Both the position numbers and the translations under genes were made by a program. Below, piece after piece: positions 1 to 7,886 of a stretch of DNA of 64,000 nucleotides. The stretch is from Actinomycetes bacterium (lineage in GTDB: Bacteria; Actinomycetota; Acidimicrobiia; Acidimicrobiales; RAAP-2), in assembly GCA_021793515.1 (NCBI GenBank), contig JAJYSP010000012.1, forward strand, positions 1-64,000, given 5' to 3'. The stretch's first letter is position 1. Every line of letters begins with the position of its first letter. The notes beneath the pieces are model-generated. The model searched no databases. It was not told the origin of the DNA and saw only the letters and a list, made by a program, of their open reading frames with translations.

Positions 1-263
1 TCACCTCTCATCGCAGCAAGAAGATGAAGGCGTATCTGAAGACCCAACGACATTGGCTCGTCACCGAGCGACTCCCGCCCTACGGGCAAGACCTCAATCC
101 GGTTGAACAAGTCTGGGGCAACCTGAAGAACCGCGAACTGGCCAATCTCTGTCCTGACTCCGTCGAAGAGGCGGCCGTGTTCGCCGATGACGGGCTCCTG
201 CGTATCGGCGAGGACACCCGCCTGTGCTTCTCATTCCTCAAGCACTGCGGTCTTTCGTTATGA
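1..263 (+). CDS. IS630-type transposase, C-terminal fragment (cut by window edge)
   Basis: The reading frame is already open at base 3, so the gene begins upstream of the window. The visible part is the end of a DDE-superfamily endonuclease: 'LPPYGQDLNPVEQVWGNLK' matches the conserved IS630/Tc1 block whose glutamate (in NPVEQVW) is the third catalytic acid. About 50 residues follow to a normal stop, which is the usual tail length for the family, so the 3' end looks intact. The element end should lie in 264-297, before the next gene's stop at 298. I could not define its terminal repeat because the left end is missing. Whether the transposase is active cannot be judged. Confidence 0.75.
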   Translation, partial: TSHRSKKMKAYLKTQRHWLVTERLPPYGQDLNPVEQVWGNLKNRELANLCPDSVEEAAVFADDGLLRIGEDTRLCFSFLKHCGLSL

Positions 264-297
264 CCAGAGTGTCAGTGTATTACCGAAAGGTCTTTAA

Positions 298-597
298 TTA
301 AGCCCCCGACCGGCCGGTTAGCTCGTCGAGGGCGTCGGCGTAGGCGAGGTCGAGTTCGGTCAGGCCGTCGCGGTCGTGCGTCCACAGTTCGACGCGCACG
401 TCACGGTAGACGAGCGTCACGACCGCGTGGTGATCGAGCCGATCGGCTATTGGTACCTGATCGACGACCAGCTGAGCGGCCTCCCGGTGACTGGGCAAAT
501 GCCAGTCCGCCACGAGGTGGCCCTCGGCCAGCCGCCACGACGGATGCGTGACGAGCCAGTCACGCACCTCGTCGTCCGTCAGCCTCGGCGGCCTCAC
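298..597 (-). CDS. 4a-hydroxytetrahydrobiopterin dehydratase (PCD/DCoH family)
   Basis: A 99-residue protein of normal family length. It carries the family pattern: 'HPSW' near residue 18, then the histidine pair in '[10 protein letters not shown]' (residues 53-62) that lines the pterin site, and '[12 protein letters not shown]' near the C-terminus. The enzyme dehydrates 4a-hydroxy-tetrahydropterin in pterin cofactor recycling. No aromatic amino-acid hydroxylase is nearby, so its substrate here is uncertain; a moonlighting or Moco-related role has been proposed for some bacterial members. The ATG overlaps the fumC stop by 4 bases, so the two are probably co-translated. Its TAA stop lies next to the IS630-type remnant, but the C-terminus is not truncated. 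Confidence 0.8.
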   Translation of the reverse strand: MRPPRLTDDEVRDWLVTHPSWRLAEGHLVADWHLPSHREAAQLVVDQVPIADRLDHHAVVTLVYRDVRVELWTHDRDGLTELDLAYADALDELTGRSGA

Positions 598-1982
598 GGG
601 TGAGTCATGGCCTCGGGTACCACGGCGGCGTCGAACTCCTCAGCCGACAGGAAGCCGAGGGCGAGGGCGGCCTCGCGCAACGTCGTGCGCTCGTGGTGGG
701 CCTTCTTGGCGACCTTGGCGGCCTTGTCGTAGCCGATGATCGGATTGAGGGCCGTGACCAGCATCAGGCTGTTGCGCAGGTGGTGGTCAATCTGCTCGTA
801 GTCGGGCTCGAGTCCCTCGACGCAGAACTCACGGAACCGGTCACAGGCGTCGGTCAGCAGATCGATCGAGTTGCAGAAGTTGTGGATGATCACGGGCTTG
901 GCGACGTTGAGCTCGAGGTTGCCCCGGGAGTCGGCCATCGCGACTGCGGTGTCGTTCGCGTACACCTGTATCCCGACCATGATCATGGCCTCGGACTGGG
1001 TCGGGTTGACCTTGCCGGGCATGATTGAGCTACCGGGCTCGTTCTCGGGCAGACGTAACTCGCCGAGTCCCGACCGGGGACCCGAGCCGAGCCAACGCAG
1101 GTCGTCGGCCACCTTGATGAGGCTCGCCGCCAGGGTCTTGATGGCGCCGTGCGCGAAGACCAGCGCGTCGTGCGCGGCCAGCGCGGCGAACTTGTTCGGG
1201 GCGGTCACGAACGGCTGGCCAGTCAGCGCGGCGATGGCGGCGGCGACCCGCTCACCGAACTCGGGGTGCGTGTTCAGTCCGGTGCCCACCGCGGTGCCAC
1301 CGGCGGCGAGTTCGTAGAGCCCAGGTAGGACCGCGTTCAGCCGTTCTAGGTCGGCGTCGAGCTGGGCGACGTACCCCGAGAACTCCTGGCCGAGTGTGAG
1401 CGGTACGGCGTCCATCAGGTGGGTCCGACCGATCTTGGTCACCCCTTCGTAGGCGCGCGCCTTCTCGTCGAGCGCGTCGCGCAGGCGAGCGACCGAGGGG
1501 ACGAGCCGACCCGTGATCTCCATGACGGCGGCGATGTGCATCGCCGTGGGGAAGGTGTCATTGGACGACTGGGACATGTTCACGTGGTCGTTGGGGTGCA
1601 CGGGATCCTTCGAGCCGCGCTCGCCGCCGGCCAGCTCGATGGCGCGGTTCGAGATCACTTCGTTGACGTTCATGTTCGTCTGGGTGCCCGACCCGGTCTG
1701 CCAGATGCGCAGTGGGAACTCCCCCGCGAGCGATCCGTCGATGACCTCACCGGCGGCGCGCTCAATGAGCTCGGCGCGCTCGGCGTCGAGTTTGCCCAGG
1801 TCGTGGTTGACCCGCGCCGAGGCGAGCTTCAAGATTCCAAAGGCCCGGATGAGCGCTGGGGGCATCGTCTCGTGGCTGATGGCGAAGTGGTGGAGGCTCC
1901 GCTCGGTCTGGGCACCCCAGTATCGCTCAGCGGGCACCTCAATCGTGCCCATAGTGTCTGATTCGATCCGCACGTTGGTCAT
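594..1982 (-). CDS. fumC: class II fumarate hydratase
   Basis: 462 residues, typical of the tetrameric, iron-independent fumarase that interconverts fumarate and (S)-malate in the TCA cycle. The N-terminus '[21 protein letters not shown]' leads into '[13 protein letters not shown]', '[18 protein letters not shown]', and the superfamily signature '[16 protein letters not shown]' containing the catalytic loop serine. This SS/KVNP context together with '[18 protein letters not shown]' favours fumarase over aspartase. The ATG is preceded by a good ribosome site (GGAGGA). The gene sits 8 bases downstream of nfo and overlaps the pterin dehydratase, suggesting a three-gene transcript. Confidence 0.95.
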   Translation of the reverse strand: MTNVRIESDTMGTIEVPAERYWGAQTERSLHHFAISHETMPPALIRAFGILKLASARVNHDLGKLDAERAELIERAAGEVIDGSLAGEFPLRIWQTGSGTQTNMNVNEVISNRAIELAGGERGSKDPVHPNDHVNMSQSSNDTFPTAMHIAAVMEITGRLVPSVARLRDALDEKARAYEGVTKIGRTHLMDAVPLTLGQEFSGYVAQLDADLERLNAVLPGLYELAAGGTAVGTGLNTHPEFGERVAAAIAALTGQPFVTAPNKFAALAAHDALVFAHGAIKTLAASLIKVADDLRWLGSGPRSGLGELRLPENEPGSSIMPGKVNPTQSEAMIMVGIQVYANDTAVAMADSRGNLELNVAKPVIIHNFCNSIDLLTDACDRFREFCVEGLEPDYEQIDHHLRNSLMLVTALNPIIGYDKAAKVAKKAHHERTTLREAALALGFLSAEEFDAAVVPEAMTHP

Positions 1983-1990
1983 CGTTCCTC

Positions 1991-2893
1991 CTACTTGGTT
2001 TCCATCGATTTCGCCCCGCCTCGACGATAGAGCGCGACGCCGCGCTCGACGACCGCGCGCGCGGCGACCACGTCCTCACCGCGCGGTCCGTCGCCGTCGC
2101 CCGGCACCTCGAGCAGGAGCGGCAGTTCGCGCACCTTGGGGTGTCCGACGAGTGCGGCGAGTCCCGCCTCGCCGATCTCGCCCTCGCCGATGTTCGCGTG
2201 TCGGTCACGGTTCGAGCCGAAGGCTGTCTTGGAGTCGTTCAGGTGCAGGCAGCGCAACCGCTCAACACCGATGCGCTGCTCGACGTCTCGGATTAGTCGG
2301 CGCGCGGCGCTCGGCGTTGCGTAGTCGACGCCGCTCGCGAAGAGGTGCTGGGTGTCCAGGCAGATCCCGAGTCGCTCGTCGTTGCCGCTGGCTTCGAGGA
2401 GGGCCTCAATCTCCTCAAGACTGCGCCCGACCGTCCCCCCGGCGCCGGCGGCGTTCTCGATCAGGATCGGGCAGCGCGTATCGGTCGCCCCCGCGTCGTC
2501 CATGGCCCGGGCGAACGCGCCGACGACCTGGTCCACGACCTCGTCGAAGCCCGCGCCCTTGTGGCTGCCGACGTGCAAAATGACCCCTGAGGCGCCCATG
2601 GCGCGTCCCACGCGCAAGTTGTGGGTGAGTGCCGCGACGGACTTCTCGTAGAGCTCGGGGTCAGCGGTCGCGAGGTTGATGAGGTACGTCGCGTGACAGA
2701 ACGTATCGGTGATGCTCGGGTGGTCGCGCTGGGCCTCGCGGTACGCCTCGAGGACCGCTGGCGCGTACTGGCTCGGTTTCCACATCCGCGGGCTCTGGAC
2801 AAAGACCTGGATCGAGGTCGCACCGATGGCCACCCCAGCGTCCAGCGACGGGATCAGCGTCCCGCCGCCGCGCACGTGCGCACCGATGTTCAT
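1991..2893 (-). CDS. nfo: endonuclease IV (AP endonuclease)
   Basis: 300 residues from the ATG at 2893, where the typical family start '[13 protein letters not shown]' begins; a longer open frame upstream runs into the divergent gene and is rejected. Motifs of the zinc-dependent TIM-barrel AP endonuclease are in order: '[12 protein letters not shown]', '[11 protein letters not shown]', '[11 protein letters not shown]', '[14 protein letters not shown]', '[15 protein letters not shown]', '[26 protein letters not shown]'. The His, Asp and Glu residues in these blocks supply the three metal sites. The enzyme nicks DNA 5' of abasic sites in base-excision repair. It is divergent from the oxidoreductase at 2940, with a 46-base shared promoter region holding an inverted repeat. 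Confidence 0.93.
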   Translation of the reverse strand: MNIGAHVRGGGTLIPSLDAGVAIGATSIQVFVQSPRMWKPSQYAPAVLEAYREAQRDHPSITDTFCHATYLINLATADPELYEKSVAALTHNLRVGRAMGASGVILHVGSHKGAGFDEVVDQVVGAFARAMDDAGATDTRCPILIENAAGAGGTVGRSLEEIEALLEASGNDERLGICLDTQHLFASGVDYATPSAARRLIRDVEQRIGVERLRCLHLNDSKTAFGSNRDRHANIGEGEIGEAGLAALVGHPKVRELPLLLEVPGDGDGPRGEDVVAARAVVERGVALYRRGGAKSMETK

Positions 2894-2909
2894 AACGACA
2901 AAACTACTA

Positions 2910-2928
2910 GGGTCGGAACAACCGACCC
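2910..2928. promoter_or_regulatory. inverted repeat in the nfo / oxidoreductase divergent promoter
   Basis: Perfect 7-base arms GGGTCGG and CCGACCC around a 5-base loop, in the 46-base gap between two divergent starts. It lies just upstream of the AAAGGAG ribosome site for the gene at 2940. It could be an operator or a small hairpin in the leader; nothing shows which. Confidence 0.35.
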
Positions 2929-2939
2929 AAAGGAGTGCC

Positions 2940-3341
2940 GTGACCGACACCTTCACCGACGCCTCGCGCGCCATCTTCGCCAAGCGGGTCCTCGCCCATG
3001 TCGCGAGCCTCTCACCCGACGGATCCCCCAACGTGACCCCCGTGTGGGTCGAACTCGACGGTGACGACGTGATCATCAACACGTCCCTCGGACGGGCTAA
3101 GGCGCGCAATCTAGCGTCGGACCCCCGCGTGGCGGTGTCACTCACTGACCCGGACAACCCCTACGTCGCGATCGCGCTTCGCGGCACCGTGGTCGGCTTT
3201 ACGACCGACGGCGCCGACGAGGTCATCGACCGGCTCGCCAAGAAGTATCTCGACGTGGACACCTACCCGCATCGCCGCGAGGGTGAGGTCCGCGTCACGG
3301 TGCGCATCCGCCCCGACCGGATCGCCGCCCAGCCGGAGTAG
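2940..3341 (+). CDS. PPOX-class F420/FMN-dependent oxidoreductase (flavin split-barrel)
   Basis: 133 residues from a GTG start preceded by AAAGGAG at the right distance; the longer upstream frame would cross the divergent nfo start. The sequence 'ILAHVASLSPDGSPNVTPVWVELDGDDV'-like opening, 'NTSLGRAKARNLASDPRVAVSLTDPDNPYV' and 'LRGTVVGF' are typical of the pyridoxamine-phosphate-oxidase-like split barrel seen in actinobacterial F420-dependent reductases. Such proteins reduce small organic substrates with F420H2 or use FMN. Which cofactor is used cannot be decided from sequence alone. It is a single-gene unit facing nfo. Confidence 0.8.
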   Translation: MTDTFTDASRAIFAKRVLAHVASLSPDGSPNVTPVWVELDGDDVIINTSLGRAKARNLASDPRVAVSLTDPDNPYVAIALRGTVVGFTTDGADEVIDRLAKKYLDVDTYPHRREGEVRVTVRIRPDRIAAQPE

Positions 3342-3355
3342 TCGTCACTTCCCCG

Positions 3356-3826
3356 CTAATCGTGGAAGTGACGCGCGGTGTCCGTGGCCTCGACCGGCAC
3401 GCCGTAGAGCACGGTCGAGCCATCGCCGAGGTGACCATCCACGGTGTACCAGACGGTGATTGGCCGGGGCGGGGCCGGACGGTTGTACGCCCCGCGCACC
3501 GTCAAGACGTCGGTCGCGAGGTTCACCTCGTCGTCGGTCAGCATCGCGCGCACCACGGCGGCCTGCTCACTCGCCCGCTCACCGTCGATCACGACGTGAT
3601 CGAAGTCTCCGAGCCAGCTGAGCGTCGCGATGTCGCGAGCGGCCATTGACGCCGGGTAGTCCTGGCCGACGACCAACCAGGGGCCGAGTGGCCCGAGTGA
3701 CGGGTCACGGGCTCCCAGAGCCACCACGACGTCGCCGTCGGGCACCGACGCCACGACGGGTCCGCCACCTCGCGTGTCCAGTCGGACCAGATCGGTGACC
3801 GCGAGCACGACGTGGGTCATCTCCAT
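3356..3826 (-). CDS. conserved-looking hypothetical protein (156 aa)
   Basis: I do not recognise this protein. It reads 'MEMTHVVLAVTDLVRLDTRGGGP' at the N-terminus, is rich in Val/Asp/Ala, has no membrane segment or signal peptide, and contains 'WLVVGQDYPASMAARDIATL' and 'ADVL'-like hydrophobic stretches compatible with an alpha/beta cytosolic fold. The start is set at the ATG at 3826, two bases after the stop of the DUF2469 gene (3828), so the pair is almost certainly one transcript. In related actinobacterial gene orders rnhB lies in this neighbourhood; this protein shows no RNase H-like acidic motif, so it is not a diverged rnhB that I can see. Confidence 0.6.
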   Translation of the reverse strand: MEMTHVVLAVTDLVRLDTRGGGPVVASVPDGDVVVALGARDPSLGPLGPWLVVGQDYPASMAARDIATLSWLGDFDHVVIDGERASEQAAVVRAMLTDDEVNLATDVLTVRGAYNRPAPPRPITVWYTVDGHLGDGSTVLYGVPVEATDTARHFHD

Positions 3827-3827
3827 G

Positions 3828-4124
3828 TCAGGGCTGGAGGTCTTCCTTGGGGAGCCGCTCGATGTTGACGTCGCGGAACGTGAGCACTCGCACTGAGGGA
3901 ACGAACCGGGCGGCACGGTACATGTCCCAGACCCAGGCGTCGGTCAGGGTCACCTCGAGCATCGTCGGCGTCGTCGCGCGTACTTCGACGGCGACGTCAT
4001 TGGCGAGGTAGAAGCGCCGGTCGGTCTCCACGGCGTAGTGGAACATCCCCACCACGGCCTTGTACTCCTGGACCAACGCCAGTTCGAGGGTCGACTCGTA
4101 GTCGTCGAGCTCTTCGTCGCCCAT
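3828..4124 (-). CDS. DUF2469 family protein
   Basis: 98 residues, full length for a family found almost only in actinobacteria. Diagnostic stretches are 'EYKAVVGMFHYAVETDRRFYL' (split here only by reading), 'LTDAWVWDMYRAARFVPSVR' and 'LTFRDVNIERL'. Function is unknown; the family is usually encoded beside rnhB and rplS. Here it follows rplS by 7 bases with neither lepB nor rnhB between, and precedes an unknown gene by 1 base. The acidic N-terminus and lack of membrane segments suggest a cytosolic protein. This gene is one of the better taxonomic hints in the window. Confidence 0.85.
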   Translation of the reverse strand: MGDEELDDYESTLELALVQEYKAVVGMFHYAVETDRRFYLANDVAVEVRATTPTMLEVTLTDAWVWDMYRAARFVPSVRVLTFRDVNIERLPKEDLQP

Positions 4125-4131
4125 GCGGGCC

Positions 4132-4488
4132 TTACGCGCGCTCGGTTACGCGCCGTTCCTTGATCTTGGCGGCCTTCCCGCGCAGATCACGGAGGTAGTA
4201 CAACTTGGCGCGACGCACGTCACCGTAGGTCTCGACCTCAATCTTGGCGATCGTGGGGGCATGGACGGGGAACGTCCGCTCGACACCGACGCCGAAGCTG
4301 ATCTTGCGGACCGTGAAGGTCTCGTGCAGCCCCGAACCCTGGCGACGGATGACGACGCCCTGGAAGACCTGAACGCGCTCGCGGGTACCTTCCACGACCC
4401 GAACGTGGACCTTGAGGGTGTCACCGGCGCGGAAGGCCGGGATGTCGTCACGCAACGAGTCGCGGTCAATCAGTTCAGTCGGATTCAT
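4132..4488 (-). CDS. rplS: 50S ribosomal protein L19
   Basis: 118 residues, normal length. '[20 protein letters not shown]' and '[20 protein letters not shown]' lead into the strongly conserved '[20 protein letters not shown]', '[17 protein letters not shown]' and '[20 protein letters not shown]'. L19 sits at the 30S-50S interface. It ends the rpsP-KH-rimM-trmD-rplS string, the standard order for this ribosome-biogenesis operon, with a 33-base gap after trmD. Confidence 0.97.
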   Translation of the reverse strand: MNPTELIDRDSLRDDIPAFRAGDTLKVHVRVVEGTRERVQVFQGVVIRRQGSGLHETFTVRKISFGVGVERTFPVHAPTIAKIEVETYGDVRRAKLYYLRDLRGKAAKIKERRVTERA

Positions 4489-4521
4489 CAGCGTCCCCTT
4501 CGGGTCTCGGGCTGTAAAAGT

Positions 4522-5274
4522 CTAGCGGAATCCGCGGTCCTCTTCCACCAGGGCGAACTCGGTGAGCACCGCCCGGTCCTCGTCACTGAGCCCACCGCGC
4601 GCGCGGATCAGGTCGGGGCGCCGCGCGAGCGTCCGCGCCAGCGCCTGCGCCCGGCGCCAGCGTGCGATGCGCGCGTGGTCGCCCGATCGAAGCACGTCGG
4701 GCACGGCCAGACCCCGGACCTCGGCGGGTTTGGTGTACTGCGGGTACTCGAGCAGGTCGTCGACGAAAGATTCGTCGAGGCTCGAGGCGTCATTGCCAAG
4801 TGCCCCCGGCAACAACCGCACCACCGCCTCGATCACGCACAGCGCCGCGAGTTCCCCACCGGCGAGCACGAAGTCACCGACCGACAACTCATCGTCCACC
4901 ACCAGGTCGATGGCCCGCTGGTCGATCCCTTCGTAGCGGCCGCACAGCAGCGAGAACCCCGAGGTCGCCGCCAGTTCGTGCGCGACGGTGTGGGTGAAGC
5001 CACGCCCCGACGGCGTTAACGCGATGAGCGGTCGAGCCAGGTCGGGCGTCGCTTCGACGGTGCGAAGTATCGGCTCAGCGCGCATGACCATTCCGGCGCC
5101 ACCGCCGTAGGGGGTGTCATCGACCGTGCGGTGCACGTCGTCGGTCTGGTCACGTAGATCAAAGACCCGCAGGCGCCACCGGTCACGTTCGGCCGCCCGA
5201 CCGATCACTGAGGTCGACGCGTAGCCGGTGATGGCCTCGGGAAAGAGCGTGAGCACGTCGACGTGCAGCGTCAT
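4522..5274 (-). CDS. trmD: tRNA (guanine-37-N1)-methyltransferase
   Basis: 250 residues. SPOUT-class methyltransferase that puts m1G at position 37 of tRNAs reading CNN codons and so prevents +1 frameshifting. Visible family blocks: 'VLTLFPEAITGYASTSVIGRA' shortened to its core 'LTLFPEAI', 'PYGGGAGMVMRAEPI', 'LIALTPSGRGFTHTVA', the AdoMet trefoil-knot region 'LLCGRYEGIDQRAIDLVVDD' and 'ELSVGDFVLAGGELAALCVI', and 'LEYPQYTKPAEVRGLAVPDV'. The ATG overlaps the rimM stop by 4 bases, so the two are coupled. Confidence 0.97.
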   Translation of the reverse strand: MTLHVDVLTLFPEAITGYASTSVIGRAAERDRWRLRVFDLRDQTDDVHRTVDDTPYGGGAGMVMRAEPILRTVEATPDLARPLIALTPSGRGFTHTVAHELAATSGFSLLCGRYEGIDQRAIDLVVDDELSVGDFVLAGGELAALCVIEAVVRLLPGALGNDASSLDESFVDDLLEYPQYTKPAEVRGLAVPDVLRSGDHARIARWRRAQALARTLARRPDLIRARGGLSDEDRAVLTEFALVEEDRGFR

Positions 5275-5744
5275 TCGAAGAGACCGTCGGGCACGTCGAC
5301 GTCGATTCGGACGTGGGCCTGGAGAGCGGTGACGAAGGTGAGGGGTACCAGCGAGCCGCTGTCGAGCACGAGTAGATCGCTCGCGGGGTTGGCCTCCACA
5401 TCGACAACAACCCCGCGCGCCGTCCCCGTCGCGTCATAGACGGTTGCCCCGTAGAGGTCATCGATCCAGATGGCGTCGTCGTCATCGTCGATCCGCGGAG
5501 CACGAAGCACAGTGCCGCGCCACTGTTCGGCCTCCTCACGGCGATCAATACCCTCGAAGGTTACGATGAAGCGGTCCTGGTGGCGAGCCGCGGCGCGCAC
5601 GGTGAGCGGTCCACGGTCGGTGGTGAGCGTCGAGCCAGGCGCCCAGCGTTCGCTCCGGTCCGTCCAGAAATCGACGAGTAGTTGTCCGCGAAGGCCATGT
5701 GCCTTGATGATTCGTCCGACCTCGAGCACGCGCTCGTCGGACAC
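5271..5744 (-). CDS. rimM: ribosome maturation factor RimM
   Basis: 157 residues, usual length. The N-terminal RimM domain starts 'VGRIIKAHGLRGQLLVDFWT', followed by a PRC-barrel domain: 'WIDDLYGATVYDATGTARGV', 'DLLVLDSGSLVPLTFV' and the terminal 'VDVPDGLFE'. RimM binds S19 and assists 30S head assembly. It lies between the KH-protein gene (1-base gap) and trmD (4-base overlap), as in most bacteria. Confidence 0.95.
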   Translation of the reverse strand: MSDERVLEVGRIIKAHGLRGQLLVDFWTDRSERWAPGSTLTTDRGPLTVRAAARHQDRFIVTFEGIDRREEAEQWRGTVLRAPRIDDDDDAIWIDDLYGATVYDATGTARGVVVDVEANPASDLLVLDSGSLVPLTFVTALQAHVRIDVDVPDGLFE

Positions 5745-5745
5745 G

Positions 5746-6057
5746 TCAGTCGACGATGTCCACCGACGTCGTCACGCCGTCGCGCGAACCCGCGGCGCTG
5801 ACTAGCGCTCGGATGGCCTGGGCGGTGCGGCCACGTCGACCGATGATCCGACCCATGTCGTCGGGGCCCACGCTGAGCGAGAGCACCACCTTGCCGTGAC
5901 GCTCGGAGACGTCGATGGCGACGGCCTGGGGGTCGTCCGCGAGGGACGATGCGATGTAGTGCAACACGGCCGACGCGGTGCTCGCGTCGGGCGTGAACTC
6001 GTCCTCGTCGATGGTGTTGACGTCACCCTCGACGTAGTCGTCGTGGAGGTCGCTCAC
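5746..6057 (-). CDS. khpA: KH-domain RNA-binding protein (KhpA type)
   Basis: 103 residues from the GTG at 6057, which overlaps the rpsP stop as GTGA; a longer upstream frame is rejected because it would run into rpsP. The C-terminal ~75 residues form a KH domain: 'VLHYIASSLADDPQAV' then the GxxG loop in 'MGRIIGRRGRTAQAIRALV'. KhpA proteins bind RNA with KhpB and influence cell size and ribosome biogenesis in several Gram-positive species. The N-terminal ~28 residues are an acidic extension (DDYVEGDVNTIDEDEF) not present in the shortest family members. Position between rpsP and rimM is the standard one. Confidence 0.92.
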   Translation of the reverse strand: MSDLHDDYVEGDVNTIDEDEFTPDASTASAVLHYIASSLADDPQAVAIDVSERHGKVVLSLSVGPDDMGRIIGRRGRTAQAIRALVSAAGSRDGVTTSVDIVD

Positions 6058-6341
6058 TGTGCGGCCTTTGACGCCTCGAACGCGTCGAGCGCGCCGCACT
6101 GACGCAGGAGCTTGGCGACCCGCTCAGTCGGCTGGGCACCGTGGCGAAGCCAGTGCACCGCCCGCTCATTGTCAATCGAGACGATGGTCTCGTCATTGGC
6201 GGCCGACAGCCCGCGAGGCTGGTAGGTGCCGACGATCTCGAGGAAGGCGCCCGAGCGCGCACGACGGCTGTCCGAAGCCACGACGCGGTAGGTCGGTTGC
6301 TTCTTCTTGCCCATCCGCACCAAACGAAGTTTCACTGCCAC
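6054..6341 (-). CDS. rpsP: 30S ribosomal protein S16
   Basis: 95 residues. 'VKLRLVRMGKKKQPTYRVV' is followed by 'SDSRRARSGAFLEIVGTYQP' and 'RAVHWLRHGAQPTERVAKLL', the hallmark S16 pattern. The start is the GTG at 6341, with GGAGGA upstream; a second in-frame GTG lies 6 bases further in. S16 stabilises the 5' domain of 16S rRNA. It heads the rpsP-khpA-rimM-trmD-rplS operon and lies 62 bases downstream of ffh... in gene order it is transcribed away from the ffh stop side, on the same strand. Confidence 0.96.
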   Translation of the reverse strand: MAVKLRLVRMGKKKQPTYRVVASDSRRARSGAFLEIVGTYQPRGLSAANDETIVSIDNERAVHWLRHGAQPTERVAKLLRQCGALDAFEASKAAQ

Positions 6342-6403
6342 GACGAACGTCCTCCAAGACTGTGCCCCGACCGGGACTGGGTGATGTACCCGAGCGTCTT
6401 AGT

Positions 6404-7870
6404 TTAGCGTTGTTTGGGGGGGGTGACCCTCCCACCCTTCTTCTTCTTGCCCTTTGGGCCCGTCGAGGGGGGGGCCGCACGCATCCCGGCCCCGAGCGCC
6501 TCGAAGCCCGCGGGCAATGCGTCACCGCCGCGCCGGGCGGCCATAGCCGCGAGCTTGCCCATCTGGGGTGGCATTGACGGATTAGCGCCACCCATCTGGC
6601 GCATCATCTTTCGCATCTCGCCGAACTGCTTGAGCAACTGGTTGACCGCGCTAACGGTCGTACCCGAGCCGGCCGCGATGCGCGAGCGCCGTGAGCCATC
6701 GATGATCACGGGTTCACGCCGCTCGCGCGGGGTCATCGAACGGATGATGGCTTCGACCTTGTCGAGCTCACGGTCGTCGACGTTGGCCGCGGCATTTCGC
6801 ATCTCCTTGGTGACGCCCGGCATGAGTCGCATCAGGCCTCCGAGCGATCCCATCTTGCGCACCTGGTTCAGTTGAGCGAGGAAGTCGTCCAAGGTGAACG
6901 AACCGTCCATCATCCGACCGGCCGAGGCGGCGACCACGTCGGCGTCCATCGTCCGCTCGGCCTGCTCGATCAGTGACAGGGCATCGCCCATCCCAAGTAT
7001 CCGCGACGCCATGCGGTCGGGGTGGAACAGGTCGAAGTCCCCCATCTTCTCGCCGGTGGACGCGAAGACAACCGGGCGACCCACCACGCCGCGTGCGCTT
7101 AAGACCGCGCCCCCGCGCGCGTCGTAGTCGAGCTTGGTCACGATGATGCCCGACAGCTCGAGGACCTCGTGGAACGACCGTGCGGTCAGCACGGCGTCTT
7201 GACCCGTCACCGCGTCGATGACGAGGAACGTGTAGTGGGGCGACGTCGCGTCGCTGATCGCGCGGACCTCGTCCATCAGGGCCTGGTCGATCGCCAGGCG
7301 ACCCGCGGTGTCGATGATCACCACGTCGCGGCCGATCCGTGCCGCCTCGGCCACCCCAGCTCGCGCGACCTCGACCGGGCTCGACGGCTCGCTAAAGACG
7401 TCGACACCGATCTGTGCGCCAAGCACCCGAAGTTGCTCGACGGCCGCGGGACGTTGGAGGTCGGCCGCGATGAGATACGGCTGGCGGCCCTGCTGTTTGA
7501 ACCAGGCCGCGAGCTTGGCGGCGGTCGTGGTCTTACCGGCGCCCTGGAGACCCGCGAGGACAATGACGGTCGGCGGACGAGACGCGTAGGTCACCTTCAG
7601 GGCCGAGCCGCCCAGCACCTCGATGAGCTGCTCGTGGACCGCCTTGATGACTTGTTGGCCGGGGCTCAGGCTCTGGCTCAGTGACTGACCCGCGAGTCGT
7701 TCGCGCAACGCCGCGAGAAATGCGCGAACCACCGACAACTCGACGTCGGCCTCGAGCAGCGCCGAGCGCACGTCGACGAGCGCCGCGTCGAGGTCGGCCT
7801 CGCTCAGGCGGCCACGTGAGCGCAGCGACGCGCCGATGCGCTCGAGTCGGTCCGAGAGTGCGTCAAACAT
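6404..7870 (-). CDS. ffh: signal recognition particle GTPase Ffh (SRP54)
   Basis: 488 residues with the full N-G-M architecture. The N domain opens 'MFDALSDRLERIGASLRSRG'. The G domain has P-loop 'GLQGAGKTTTAAKLA', 'YLIAADLQRPAAVEQL', the DTAGR motif in 'VVIIDTAGRLAIDQALMDEV', 'TKLDYDARGGAVLSARG' and 'ASTGEKMGDFDLFHPDRMAS'. The methionine-rich M domain binds signal peptides and SRP RNA, seen as 'LMRLMPGVTKEM', 'MTPRERREPVIIDGSRRSRI' and 'MRKMMRQMGG'. The C-terminal tail is basic (GKKKKGGRVTPPKQR). It targets ribosomes to the membrane together with FtsY, whose gene lies 16 bases upstream. Confidence 0.97.
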   Translation of the reverse strand: MFDALSDRLERIGASLRSRGRLSEADLDAALVDVRSALLEADVELSVVRAFLAALRERLAGQSLSQSLSPGQQVIKAVHEQLIEVLGGSALKVTYASRPPTVIVLAGLQGAGKTTTAAKLAAWFKQQGRQPYLIAADLQRPAAVEQLRVLGAQIGVDVFSEPSSPVEVARAGVAEAARIGRDVVIIDTAGRLAIDQALMDEVRAISDATSPHYTFLVIDAVTGQDAVLTARSFHEVLELSGIIVTKLDYDARGGAVLSARGVVGRPVVFASTGEKMGDFDLFHPDRMASRILGMGDALSLIEQAERTMDADVVAASAGRMMDGSFTLDDFLAQLNQVRKMGSLGGLMRLMPGVTKEMRNAAANVDDRELDKVEAIIRSMTPRERREPVIIDGSRRSRIAAGSGTTVSAVNQLLKQFGEMRKMMRQMGGANPSMPPQMGKLAAMAARRGGDALPAGFEALGAGMRAAPPSTGPKGKKKKGGRVTPPKQR

Positions 7871-7886
7871 GGACTGCAGGCTACCG

